From contig CAYTGU010000012.1 in assembly GCA_964437505.1 (NCBI GenBank), forward strand, positions 1 through 55,508: a stretch of DNA of 55,508 nt, written 5' to 3'. The notes below the pieces were generated by a model. That model saw only the letters and a list, made by a program, of their open reading frames with translations, searched no databases and had not been told where the DNA came from. The translations under genes were made by a program, and so were the position numbers. The number at the start of each line of letters is the position of its first letter. The first letter of the stretch is position 1. Source of the DNA: JAHJDO01 sp964437505. Lineage in GTDB: Bacteria > JAHJDO01. Positions 1-8,320 of this stretch are shown here, piece by piece.

Positions 1-356
1 AGGTTGGTATATCAGAGCGTATTGTTGTGGTAGATATTGGAGAAGGACCTCTTGCAATAATAAATCCTGAGATTGTATCAAAAGAAGGTGAAGATGTTGG
101 GGATGAAGGATGCTTGAGCATTCCGGAAATAACTGTGGAAATAAAAAGATCTCAAAAAATACTTATTACAGGTCTTAATACATACGGAGAAACCATAAAA
201 GTAAAAACCATTAACTTAATGGCTAGAGCTCTGCAGCATGAGATTGATCATTTGAATGGAACGTTGATTATAGATTATGCAGATATACGAAAAAGACAGA
301 TGATAAAGGGCAAACTAAAAAAATTAAAAAGGCAAACTTTGCGGAGACTATGTTAA
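1..356 (+). CDS. def: Peptide deformylase, 5' truncated by window edge
   Basis: Removes the N-formyl group from new proteins in the cytosol. The frame is open from base 3, upstream of the first possible GTG at 27, and reads VGISERIVVVDIGEG, the usual segment after the GxxAxQ box, so the gene continues left of the window. Family motif 2, EGCLSIP (Cys metal ligand), and motif 3, QHEIDHLNG (HExxH), are both present. The C-terminus is basic and lysine-rich. It overlaps the ATG of rpoN by 7 bp, which suggests co-transcription and coupling. Confidence 0.95.
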   Translation, partial: VGISERIVVVDIGEGPLAIINPEIVSKEGEDVGDEGCLSIPEITVEIKRSQKILITGLNTYGETIKVKTINLMARALQHEIDHLNGTLIIDYADIRKRQMIKGKLKKLKRQTLRRLC

Positions 357-1807
357 AGCAGGAATTAGCTGTAAAACAAACTCAGTCCTTAGTAATGACT
401 CCCCAAATGCAACAATCTATACATATGCTCCAAATGCCTCTTCTGGAATTAAAAGAAACAATAGAACAAGAACTGGTAGAAAACCCCATGCTTGAGCTAA
501 AGAAAGAAACAGATACAGTTGATGCAGAAGATAGCACTATTGAAGAAAGTCTTGATACACATATAAAAGAGGAACTGGAACAATTCGCTAAACTTGAGCG
601 AGATTGGCAGGAATATTACAGTCAGTCACATGAGAAGGAAGATACAAGGGGAAAACAGGAAAAAAGGGACTATGCAGAAACTTTAATCACTAATAGTTCA
701 GGCTTGAGAGAACATCTATTTAAGCAGCTGCATCTTGTTAAATTATCAGATGATGATTATAAAATTGGAGAGATAATTATTAATGAAATAGATGACAATG
801 GGTATCTGCAAAGTTCAGTAAATGAGCTAGCATCTATCACAAATGTATCCCAAAAGAGCATTGAGAAGATTTTAGGGATAATACAGCAATTTGACCCTGC
901 TGGAGTTGGAGCAAGAACAATTGATGAATGTTTGCTTATTCAGATAAAATCCATGGGTAAGGAAAATACGTATAATCAGAAAATGGTTAAGCATCATTTA
1001 GGAGATATAGGCAAAAAAAGCTACAAATCTATTGCTAAGGACCTTAATATCTCCGAGCAGGAAGTCATTAAAGAAGCTGGATTAATATGCTCTCTTGAGC
1101 CAAAGCCCGGAAGGCAGTATAACCCTGTTCAGATAAAATATATTACGCCTGATGTTACTATTAAAAAGGTGGCTGAGGAGGTAGAATATACAATTGGAAT
1201 TAATAACGAAGAATTGCCTATGATCAGGATAAATCCGTTATACAAAAAGCTAATGAAATCCTGTGGAGAAGAAAAAGCTAAGAAGTTCCTACTTGAGAAA
1301 TTCAAATCAGCAATATGGCTTATGAAAAGCATAAAACAAAGGCACGCAACAATATCTAAAGTAACAAAATATATTATTAAATACCAAAAGAAATTTTTAG
1401 AAAAAGGATTATCCCATTTAAAGCCCTTAACATTAAAGGAAGTAGCAGATGCCATAGAAATGCATCAGTCTACTATAAGCAGAACAATTTCAAATAAGTA
1501 TATTCAAACTCCTCATGGACTTTTGCCTCTCAAATATTTCTTTAGTGGTGGAGTTTTAATGAACTCCCCAAATTCTTCTGCTCAAGGTAGTGTATCAGGA
1601 GCAGAAAACAGTAATAGTTCTGTATCCTCGACGTATATAAAGGACAAGATACGCCATCTTATTGAGAAGGAAGGGCACAGTAAACCAATAAGTGATCAGA
1701 AAATTGCAGATAAACTTAACGCTTTAGGTGTAGATATTGCTCGCAGAACAGTCGCTAAATACAGAGAGTCTTTGAATATCCTGCCATCCAGTCTCAGAAA
1801 ATCCTGA
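350..1807 (+). CDS. rpoN: RNA polymerase sigma-54 factor
   Basis: Sigma-54 directs RNA polymerase to -24/-12 promoters that need an AAA+ activator. Region I is Gln- and Leu-rich at the N-terminus (QTQSLVMTPQMQQSIHMLQM), followed by the acidic region II and the core-binding domain. A helix-turn-helix lies near residues 360-385 (TLKEVADAIEMHQSTISRTI). The RpoN box ARRTVAKYRE lies near the C-terminus. At 485 residues it is full length. It overlaps def by 7 bp and converges on the permease gene 12 bp downstream. No sigma-54 activator is seen in this window, so its regulon must be elsewhere. Confidence 0.97.
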   Translation: MLKQELAVKQTQSLVMTPQMQQSIHMLQMPLLELKETIEQELVENPMLELKKETDTVDAEDSTIEESLDTHIKEELEQFAKLERDWQEYYSQSHEKEDTRGKQEKRDYAETLITNSSGLREHLFKQLHLVKLSDDDYKIGEIIINEIDDNGYLQSSVNELASITNVSQKSIEKILGIIQQFDPAGVGARTIDECLLIQIKSMGKENTYNQKMVKHHLGDIGKKSYKSIAKDLNISEQEVIKEAGLICSLEPKPGRQYNPVQIKYITPDVTIKKVAEEVEYTIGINNEELPMIRINPLYKKLMKSCGEEKAKKFLLEKFKSAIWLMKSIKQRHATISKVTKYIIKYQKKFLEKGLSHLKPLTLKEVADAIEMHQSTISRTISNKYIQTPHGLLPLKYFFSGGVLMNSPNSSAQGSVSGAENSNSSVSSTYIKDKIRHLIEKEGHSKPISDQKIADKLNALGVDIARRTVAKYRESLNILPSSLRKS

Positions 1808-1819
1808 GAATACATTTAG

Positions 1820-3103
1820 TTAAACAATATCCATTCGGCAGTCAAGTCTAAAAGAGATAATCAAGAATAAACATGTTAATATTGAAAAGCACACGATAGT
1901 TGGAATAATACCGCCTATGTGCCACAGGGTTATCCACAAACCTAGTAGAAGAAGCCCCGCTAAAATGCACAGAAATTTTTTCTGTAAAAATTTCTCTCTT
2001 CCGAAAAAGATTGAGAAAGCAATAATAAAAACGCTTGCAACAATAAAAGATATTTCAGCAGACGGAACAAAACCTAAGGAACCTTTAAGCGCGGCATAAA
2101 GAGGGGTGAGCTTGGCTAATACCATACCAATCTTCACTAAAAAGAGCATTATAAAAAGCATAAAATAACATCCCATATATTCCAATAAGAAAAACTGTTT
2201 TCTGCTTATTGGCTTAACAAGGTCAATAGAGAGAAAAGGCCGGTTTTGCGCTAGTCCACTAGCAATGAAAATTGCAAAAAAGGGATAAAAAAATATTAGA
2301 TTGTCAGTCAAAGCGAAAGATAAGATAAAATACATTAGCAAGAACAATAAAATATGGGGATTATTTTTAAGGCAAATAGATAGAAATAAAGAAAAACTCC
2401 CTTTTTTACTAAAAGTCTTTGTAATGTATTCAAATATTTTACTGCTTATTATTCCTTGTGAAGGTATACTATATTTACCTCTGCGGGTTGTAATGAGCGG
2501 GCCGTAGAATCTGCTATCCTGCCGGATATTTAACATCAGGTGTCGGTATAGACAGATTAATAATATTGATACTGCGAAAATTATAAATGGATGGTTTTGT
2601 AAATATTGTCTAGCCATAGTTTGAATTTGAATGCTGGAATCAGAAGTAAAGAAAACCGAAATGGCTAAAACCATTCCAAATCTCCCAATGATGTGAAAGA
2701 TAAAGAGAAGAATACTAAACATGATAAGCAATCCTGGAATTATAATTTGTAAATGAGTAATCCATAGGGGGTCTAATATAGGATTAAATGGCCAGCAGAA
2801 TAATAGTATTCCAATTAAGGGGCAGAAGATAAGGAAGAAATTCAAATTCTTTTTTCTAAAATCAGGAATCAGAGATGTGGATTCACGGCATATATCTCCC
2901 TTCAAGATGTCTACAATAGCCCCAGCTGGAAAGACAACAACAAACCAGAAACTAATTAGGCTTTTTCTCATTATTCCCGCAACTGACGGGCTCAATTCAG
3001 AAAATTCAAGAGCTAACATACAACCGATAGCTAATGAAAAAGTCCATGCGAACAGTAAGAGCGGAGATCGAAATATTCTTTTAATCAGTAATCTGTAAAT
3101 CAT
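1820..3103 (-). CDS. ABC transporter permease, multi-pass membrane protein
   Basis: A 427-residue, strongly hydrophobic protein with roughly ten predicted transmembrane stretches and no recognisable soluble domain. Its start overlaps the stop of the ATPase gene as ATGA at 3100-3103. Position and topology make it the membrane partner of the ATPase in a GntR/YtrA-controlled exporter (ABC-2-like). Systems of this layout (YtrBC-like) respond to cell-wall antibiotics in Firmicutes; the substrate here is unknown. Membrane role is inferred from hydropathy and context, not from a conserved motif. Confidence 0.75.
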   Translation of the reverse strand: MIYRLLIKRIFRSPLLLFAWTFSLAIGCMLALEFSELSPSVAGIMRKSLISFWFVVVFPAGAIVDILKGDICRESTSLIPDFRKKNLNFFLIFCPLIGILLFCWPFNPILDPLWITHLQIIIPGLLIMFSILLFIFHIIGRFGMVLAISVFFTSDSSIQIQTMARQYLQNHPFIIFAVSILLICLYRHLMLNIRQDSRFYGPLITTRRGKYSIPSQGIISSKIFEYITKTFSKKGSFSLFLSICLKNNPHILLFLLMYFILSFALTDNLIFFYPFFAIFIASGLAQNRPFLSIDLVKPISRKQFFLLEYMGCYFMLFIMLFLVKIGMVLAKLTPLYAALKGSLGFVPSAEISFIVASVFIIAFSIFFGREKFLQKKFLCILAGLLLLGLWITLWHIGGIIPTIVCFSILTCLFLIISFRLDCRMDIV

Positions 3104-4002
3104 TTTATGTCTCCTATGTTAGTATGATAAGCAAGGAATACGTCTTCCAGATTTATATCAAACACATCACACTTTAAATTCCAGCGTTTTTCTATCTGTG
3201 TTTTCATTTTTTCAGAATAATTTTCTACTGTAACAAGCGCTGAATCTGGTCCTATAGTAATATTCAAGGCTCCCTCAATTTGAAGCTTTTCCGGCATTCT
3301 TGAACCTTGCTGAGGAATAAGGCGAATCTTCTTTATTGTCTCACGGAGTTCTTCAATGGGTTTTTCTATCTGGATTATCCCATCCTTTAATATTCCAATT
3401 GTATCAGCCACCCTTTCAACATCGCTTGTAATATGAGAGGATAGAAGCACAGTATGTTTGCCATCCTGAATAATATCCAGTATTGTTTCCAGAAAATCCC
3501 TGCGGGCTGATGGGTCCAGAGCAGCAGCCGGCTCATCAAGAACTAATATATCCGGCTCAAAGGCAAGGGTCAGGACAATGGCTAATCTCTGAGCCTGCCC
3601 CACAGAAAGCTTCCCAATAACATCCTTCCCGGAAATCTCAAACCTTTTAAGAAGACTGGAAGTCAGCTCATCATTCCATTTTTCATAAAATACCTTTGTG
3701 TACTGGATTATCTGGGAGACCCTCATCCATGGAAACAAATCATGCTCCTGGGCAATATATCCAATACGAGCCTTAACTTCATTAGGCAGATTAGTTGATT
3801 TTTGACCGAGTATCTTTGCCTCGCCAGAGGTTGGCATAAAAAGTCCAAGCAGACACTTAATAGCTGTTGTCTTCCCAGCTCCATTTTTTCCGAGAAAACC
3901 ATAGATAGAGCCTTTATTGACATTCAGGTTTAGTCCCTTTAATACCTCTTTCTTTTTAAATGACTTATACAGATCTTTTGTAGATATGATTATTTCTCCC
4001 AT
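3100..4002 (-). CDS. ABC transporter ATP-binding protein, YtrB-like
   Basis: Cytosolic ATPase of a drug- or peptide-type exporter. Walker A is GKNGAGKTT (about residue 39), the signature is LSVGQAQRLA, Walker B is ILVLDEPAAALDP and the switch His is in LLSSHI. The last 80 residues form the accessory C-terminal domain common in ABC-2 ATPases. The ATG at 4002 shares one base with the regulator stop (TAATG) and is preceded by a strong AGGAGG Shine-Dalgarno at 4009-4014. It sits between the regulator and permease genes, forming a three-gene operon. Confidence 0.92.
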   Translation of the reverse strand: MGEIIISTKDLYKSFKKKEVLKGLNLNVNKGSIYGFLGKNGAGKTTAIKCLLGLFMPTSGEAKILGQKSTNLPNEVKARIGYIAQEHDLFPWMRVSQIIQYTKVFYEKWNDELTSSLLKRFEISGKDVIGKLSVGQAQRLAIVLTLAFEPDILVLDEPAAALDPSARRDFLETILDIIQDGKHTVLLSSHITSDVERVADTIGILKDGIIQIEKPIEELRETIKKIRLIPQQGSRMPEKLQIEGALNITIGPDSALVTVENYSEKMKTQIEKRWNLKCDVFDINLEDVFLAYHTNIGDIK

Positions 4003-4400
4003 TACTTTTCCTCCTGTTTTTTATTTAGTTTTTTGAAAACCCCTCTCAACATGTTAGTGGTTTCTTCCACTGATATGTCCAGTCTCATAGCTTCATAAAC
4101 AATGTGTTTAACATGATTCTGGAGCATTGCAAGTCGTTCCTTTTTCTTCAGAATATTAGTTGAAGAACTTACATAAATACCTTTCCCCTGCAACCTGTAA
4201 ACTGTTTTCTCCAGTTCCAGAATTGAATATGCTTTTGATATTGTCATAGGATTTACCTGCAGAAATTCCGCTAACTCTCTTACTGAAGGTAACTTGTCAT
4301 TTGCTTTAAGAGCAGCGCTAACAATTAAAGATCTTATCTGATTCATTACTTGCATATATATTGGCACGCCACTTGATGGATTTACGTGTATAGGTATCAT
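4002..4400 (-). CDS. GntR family regulator, YtrA subfamily
   Basis: A 132-residue repressor-type protein. The N-terminal winged helix contains KLPSVRELAEFLQVNPMTIS, and the C-terminal tail is short and helical, as in the YtrA subfamily rather than the ligand-binding FadR or HutC types. YtrA members usually repress their own operon with an ABC transporter, which is exactly the arrangement here. The gene is first in its operon, with a near-consensus promoter and a palindrome abutting the -10 just upstream. The inducer is not predictable. Confidence 0.93.
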   Translation of the reverse strand: MIPIHVNPSSGVPIYMQVMNQIRSLIVSAALKANDKLPSVRELAEFLQVNPMTISKAYSILELEKTVYRLQGKGIYVSSSTNILKKKERLAMLQNHVKHIVYEAMRLDISVEETTNMLRGVFKKLNKKQEEK

Positions 4401-4412
4401 AATTTATCCTTG

Positions 4413-4432
4413 TGTATTATCTAACTAATACA
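4413..4432 (-). promoter_or_regulatory. Probable operator of the GntR regulator
   Basis: A 7-6-7 palindrome (TGTATTA, spacer, TAATACA) lies immediately downstream of the -10 box of the gntR operon, where bound repressor would block transcription start. Size and position fit an autoregulatory GntR operator. No binding data exist here. Confidence 0.65.
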
Positions 4433-4461
4433 GTTATACACCTACGCAAAAATCCTGTCAA
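4433..4461 (-). promoter_or_regulatory. Sigma-70-type promoter of the gntR-ABC operon
   Basis: On the minus strand TTGACA (4456-4461), a 17-bp spacer and TATAAC (4433-4438) form a near-consensus housekeeping promoter 32 bp upstream of the gntR ATG. An AAGGA ribosome site precedes the start. The palindrome at 4413-4432 touches the -10. Confidence 0.75.
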
Positions 4462-4481
4462 GGGGAAAATGCAGATTTTTT

Positions 4482-4509
4482 CAACTTTTTTCAAAAAAAG
4501 TTGTTTTTT
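4482..4509. repeat. A/T-rich perfect inverted repeat with T tract
   Basis: Arms CAACTTTTTT (4482-4491) and AAAAAAGTTG (4494-4503) are separated by 2 bp and followed by TTTTTT on the plus strand. It lies between the kinase stop and the gntR promoter. It could be a weak terminator or a cruciform; the T tract faces plus-strand transcription, and no plus-strand gene ends here, so its role is unclear. Confidence 0.35.
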
Positions 4510-4566
4510 AAACAAAAAAAGTGTTTGGGGAGGACGATAATAATAAGATGTATATAGTGTAATCTA

Positions 4567-5364
4567 CTAGGAGAGTTCCATACTGATTTCAAACAGGTCA
4601 AGCCGCAACGTGCTTGCTGTCTGATATCTATTTGCAGGTGATTTTTCAAGCATTTTCATAATGGTGCTTTCAATATTTGGATGTATTTTGCTATTGATTT
4701 GTTTTATGGGTCTGGGCTTGAGCCCTAGATGTTTTGTCAGTATCTCCCGATCTACGGATCCCTTGAATGGAACCTGCCCTGTTGCCATTTCATACATTGT
4801 AATTCCAAGGCTGTATATATCAGTCCTGTGGTCAATATCTCTTCCCCTGACTTGTTCCGGAGACATATAGCTGGGCGCTCCCTGTCTATGAGAATATGCA
4901 GTGGGTCCGCAGGAAGCAATTCCAAAATCACTTATCTTGGCTGTAGTATCTGCAATAAGAATATTCTTGGGTTTTATATCCTTATGAATAATTCCTTTAG
5001 AGTGAATATATTCCAGCCCTTTTGTTATATCCAGACTAATATTTATAATGGTCTGATTATCAAATAGACGTTTTTTATTAAGAAGCTCCCTTAATGTTTT
5101 TCCTTCTATATACTCCATTGCTATAAAAGAAGCTCTTTTATTTTTCCCCAGAGAAAAAATCTCGACAATATTGGGATGGTTCAATTTCATTACAAGATCA
5201 GCCTCTTCGTAAAATCTTTTTACAGCTTCCTTATTTTTTGATATGTCGTCGCGCATTAGCTTTAGCGCAACCTGTTTGTTGTCATAGAGCCGCTTTGCCT
5301 GAAATACATCGCTCATACCCCCGGAAGCAATCTTCCCAATGACTTCATATCCCTGAATTTTCAT
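4567..5364 (-). CDS. Serine/threonine protein kinase, soluble Hanks type
   Basis: A 265-residue protein that is almost entirely a kinase domain. Visible motifs: glycine loop GKIASGGMSDVF, ATP-binding lysine in VALKLM, catalytic loop HKDIKPKNIL, metal-binding DFG, activation-segment end APSYMSPEQVRG and the DIYSLGITMYEMATG helix. There is no transmembrane segment and no PASTA or other sensor domain, so it differs from PknB-type receptor kinases and is probably cytosolic. It is transcribed alone, divergent from nagB. Substrates are unknown. Confidence 0.93.
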   Translation of the reverse strand: MKIQGYEVIGKIASGGMSDVFQAKRLYDNKQVALKLMRDDISKNKEAVKRFYEEADLVMKLNHPNIVEIFSLGKNKRASFIAMEYIEGKTLRELLNKKRLFDNQTIINISLDITKGLEYIHSKGIIHKDIKPKNILIADTTAKISDFGIASCGPTAYSHRQGAPSYMSPEQVRGRDIDHRTDIYSLGITMYEMATGQVPFKGSVDREILTKHLGLKPRPIKQINSKIHPNIESTIMKMLEKSPANRYQTASTLRLDLFEISMELS

Positions 5365-5380
5365 ATTACTTACTCAATAC

Positions 5381-5409
5381 TTTACTTAAAATAAACTTTT
5401 CTATATTAT
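5381..5409 (+). promoter_or_regulatory. Possible promoter for nagB
   Basis: TTTACT (5381-5386), a 17-bp spacer and TATTAT (5404-5409) lie about 70 bp upstream of nagB. The surroundings are very A/T-rich, so chance matches are likely. Confidence 0.35.
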
Positions 5410-5477
5410 ACACAATTAAATTAAGTTGCAAAATTTATTTAACTAAAATGGAAATAAACTAGTAAAGGAGACAGGAG

Positions 5478-6224
5478 ATGAGAATTATCGTTGTAAAGAA
5501 TGCTGAAGAAATGGGAAGGAAGGCAGCTGATTTGATCGCAGAGGGAATGAAGAAAAAACCCAGTTTTGTACTTGGTCTTGCAACAGGGAGTACCCCTCTG
5601 CCTCTTTACAAAGACTTCATAAGAAGGAACAAAGCCGGAGAAATAGATTTTTCTACTATGATAACATTTAATCTTGACGAATATGTAGGACTTGAGCCGA
5701 CTCACGATCAAAGTTATAGATACTTCATGAACGAGAATCTGTTTAATCATGTCAATATATTAAAGAAAAACACTCATGTTCCCAACGGCATGGCAGAGGA
5801 CATTGATGCGTCCTGTCAGGAATATGAAGAAATGATAGATGAAATAGGAGGTATTGACTGTCAGGTGCTTGGAATTGGGGGTAACGGACATATTGGGTTT
5901 AATGAACCCGGTTCTTCCATCGGGTCTTTGACAAGAATAAAGACCTTAACAGAGGAGACAATATCAGATAACGCGCGATTCTTTGAGAAAAAAAAGGATG
6001 TTCCAACACAGGCAATAACGATGGGTATTGGAACTATAATGAAGGCGAAAAAAGTAGTGCTATTAGCAAGTGGAGCAAACAAAGCCGACACTGTTAAAGC
6101 AGCGCTTGAGGGCCCCATTACATCAATGTGTCCAGCAAGTGCCCTTCAGCTGCATAGGTTCGCAACTTATGTTATAACTGAGGACTGCGCAGCAAAATTA
6201 ACATTAAATTATGAAACCGTATAA
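5478..6224 (+). CDS. nagB: Glucosamine-6-phosphate deaminase
   Basis: Converts glucosamine 6-phosphate to fructose 6-phosphate and ammonia, feeding amino sugars into glycolysis. Sugar-phosphate loop GLATGSTPLPLY, the catalytic Asp segment NLDEYVGL and GIGGNGHIGFNEPGSS with the ring-opening His are all present. The length of 248 residues matches the short bacterial form without the allosteric tail. A GGAG Shine-Dalgarno precedes the ATG. Its 3' end is duplicated in decayed form at 7087-7158, and a NagB-like domain also occurs in the large fusion gene ending at 10800. Confidence 0.96.
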   Translation: MRIIVVKNAEEMGRKAADLIAEGMKKKPSFVLGLATGSTPLPLYKDFIRRNKAGEIDFSTMITFNLDEYVGLEPTHDQSYRYFMNENLFNHVNILKKNTHVPNGMAEDIDASCQEYEEMIDEIGGIDCQVLGIGGNGHIGFNEPGSSIGSLTRIKTLTEETISDNARFFEKKKDVPTQAITMGIGTIMKAKKVVLLASGANKADTVKAALEGPITSMCPASALQLHRFATYVITEDCAAKLTLNYETV

Positions 6225-6247
6225 AATTAGGATTAAGGAGCTACGTC

Positions 6248-6841
6248 TTAATTCTTTACAGGCCAAATTGGAGCGACGGTTTTTCCGTATACTTCGTTAA
6301 GCACTTGCGCTAAAGCGGCATAAATCGCAGAAAAGCCGCAGAAAATTCCTTCGTAACCTGCAATGTGTTTTATAGTAGTACTATTTGTAAAGTCCCCGAG
6401 GGCTAATAAAAAGAAGAGCAACGCCAAGGAGGCGAACACGATTTGTAACGCTCGGTTCAATTTTAGTGTGCCAATAAATAGAACTGCAGTGAAAATGCCC
6501 CACATTATTAAATATGCTATCATAGCTGATTTTTCCGGTGCTGCAATTAATCCCATTTTAGGCATTACTATCAGCGCAACCAAAGAGAGCCAGAAAAACC
6601 CATAGGATGTAAATGCAGTTGTTCCAAAGGTATTGCCCTTTTTCCATTCCATGATTCCAGCAACGACCTGTGCTAACCCACCATAAAAAATCCCCATTCC
6701 CAATATCATTGAACCTAACTCGAAAAGACCGGCATTATGCAAATTTAATAGCACTGTAGTCATTCCAAAGCCCATCAAACCAAGTGGGGCAGGATTGGAT
6801 GTAATATCCTCTTGCTTGGTTATTAGCATTTCTTTTTCCAT
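6248..6841 (-). CDS. satP: Acetate uptake permease, GPR1/FUN34/YaaH family
   Basis: A 197-residue membrane protein with six predicted helices. The family signature NPAPLGL is at residues 17-23 and is followed by the typical first helix. YaaH/SatP proteins carry acetate or succinate with protons across the inner membrane. A GGAG ribosome site precedes the ATG. It converges on nagB and is divergent from pta-ackA, so the locus links transport of acetate with its phosphorylation. Substrate is inferred from family and neighbours. Confidence 0.9.
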   Translation of the reverse strand: MEKEMLITKQEDITSNPAPLGLMGFGMTTVLLNLHNAGLFELGSMILGMGIFYGGLAQVVAGIMEWKKGNTFGTTAFTSYGFFWLSLVALIVMPKMGLIAAPEKSAMIAYLIMWGIFTAVLFIGTLKLNRALQIVFASLALLFFLLALGDFTNSTTIKHIAGYEGIFCGFSAIYAALAQVLNEVYGKTVAPIWPVKN

Positions 6842-6955
6842 TTGTACTCCTTTCTTTTTATTTGATGTCCATATAATATTAATTATTGAACAGTCACTTC
6901 TACTTTGATACCACCTTACCTCAAATTGTTTAAAACCTCAATAAATTTAATTTCT

Positions 6956-6985
6956 GGATTCACCGATCAAGTCGGAGAATGACAA
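6956..6985 (+). repeat. Dispersed short repeat, copy 1
   Basis: A 30-bp segment beginning GGATTCACCGATCA and ending CGGAGAATGACAA recurs in imperfect, inverted form at 33114-33143. Its core is a small inverted repeat (CCGA/TCGG). It lies in a 471-bp gap (6842-7312) that otherwise holds only the nagB remnant. Confidence 0.5.
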
Positions 6986-7086
6986 AGAGTGAGGAAATGG
7001 CGAAAAAAGATTGTTTCACTAGCACTCGCAATGGCGTGGTTAAGTGAATATTCACGTACTCAGTCAGCACATTCAGTTGCATAGGG

Positions 7087-7158
7087 TTGCATAGGTTTGT
7101 AACTTATGTTATAATTAAAAACTGTGCATCGAAGCTAACATTAAATCATGAGACAGTA
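7087..7158 (+). pseudogene. Decayed 3' end of a second nagB
   Basis: In one frame this stretch reads LHRFVTYVIIKNCASKLTLN then HETV, matching the last 24 residues of NagB at 6150-6221 (LHRFATYVITEDCAAKLTLN, YETV) with only a few substitutions. The following bases (AATTAGGATTAAG) also match the sequence just after the nagB stop. The original stop is lost and nothing upstream resembles the rest of nagB. A short GTTGCATAG direct repeat sits at its left edge. It is a relic of a duplicated nagB. Confidence 0.85.
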
Positions 7159-7312
7159 TACGAATTAGGATTAAGACGCTTCGCCTTGAATCAGTGTAAA
7201 CTCGGTTCAGGGCTTCGCTCTAAGAATTAAGTTTGTAGTGGATATTTTTTTACTTAATTCTTAATCCTTATAACTTAATACTGAAATTTGGGTTTTTAAA
7301 AGGGGGATTAGA

Positions 7313-8299
7313 ATGCCAGACATAATCAGTCAATTCATTGAACGCGCAAAGAAGGCTCCCAAGAAAATTGTATTTCCGGAAGGAGAAGATACACGCATTA
7401 TAAAGGCTGCATCAATCATAAAATCTGAAGGCATAGGTATTCCTATGCTTTTAGGAGAAAAAAACAAAATAGATAAAGTGGCATTTGAGGGAGGTTTTAA
7501 TATAAGTGGAATACAGATTATAAATCCGCAGGAATCCTCATATCTGGACAAATTCGCAGAGAAATATAGTTCGTTGCGTGAAAACATCAGCCTTAATATG
7601 GCTAAAAGGATAATGAGACGAAGTCTCTATTTTGGAGCAATGATGGTATCTCAAGATATTGCCGATGGTATGGTTGGCGGCATAGCAAGCACAACAGCCT
7701 CTGTAATTCAAGCAGGTGCAATGTGTATAGGATTTGAACAGGGCATTTCAATTCCATCAAGCTTCTTTATAATGATAATTCCTAAGTTTTTAGGAGAGAA
7801 GGATAAGGTTATAATTTATGCTGATGCAGCTGTCACAATTTCTCCCTCAGCTCCACAACTTGCTGAAATAGCAATAACTACAGCAAGAAATGCCGGAAAA
7901 CTTCTTAACATTGAGCCAAAAGTTGCAATGCTGTCTTTCTCAACGAAAGGTAGCGCTTCTCATTCAGATGTTGATAAAGTAGTGAAGGCCACAAACATTG
8001 CTAGACAAAAGGAACCTGCCTTGAATATTGACGGAGAGTTACAGGTAGACTCAGCAATTGTGCCCAAGGTTGCAGAAAAAAAAGTAAAAGAGAGTAATAT
8101 TGCAGGAAAGGCAAATGTTTTAATATTCCCAGATCTGGACGCAGCCAATATAGCATATAAACTAACTCAATATGTCGGTGGCGCAAAAGCATATGGACCT
8201 ATACTGCAGGGTTTCCGAAAGCCAATAAATGACCTCTCAAGAGGAGCAAGTGCTGAGGACGTTGTTGGGGTTAGCGCTATAACAGCAGTGAGAAGTTAA
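7313..8299 (+). CDS. pta: Phosphate acetyltransferase
   Basis: Interconverts acetyl-CoA and acetyl phosphate. The 328-residue length equals the short Pta form without the DRTGG regulatory domain. Characteristic segments are IVFPEGEDTRII near the N-terminus, MVGGIASTTASVIQAG in the middle and GKANVLIFPDLDAANIAYKL near the C-terminus. A GGGGGA ribosome site precedes the ATG. It is followed after 21 bp by ackA, giving the standard two-step acetate kinase pathway. A phosphate butyryltransferase activity cannot be fully excluded from sequence. Confidence 0.93.
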   Translation: MPDIISQFIERAKKAPKKIVFPEGEDTRIIKAASIIKSEGIGIPMLLGEKNKIDKVAFEGGFNISGIQIINPQESSYLDKFAEKYSSLRENISLNMAKRIMRRSLYFGAMMVSQDIADGMVGGIASTTASVIQAGAMCIGFEQGISIPSSFFIMIIPKFLGEKDKVIIYADAAVTISPSAPQLAEIAITTARNAGKLLNIEPKVAMLSFSTKGSASHSDVDKVVKATNIARQKEPALNIDGELQVDSAIVPKVAEKKVKESNIAGKANVLIFPDLDAANIAYKLTQYVGGAKAYGPILQGFRKPINDLSRGASAEDVVGVSAITAVRS

Positions 8300-8320
8300 A
8301 AAAATAAAAAGGAGGAACAG

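Noticed and set aside
5365..5477. glmS-type or other riboswitch before nagB
   Set aside because: Only 113 bp of A/T-rich DNA with no recognisable fold.
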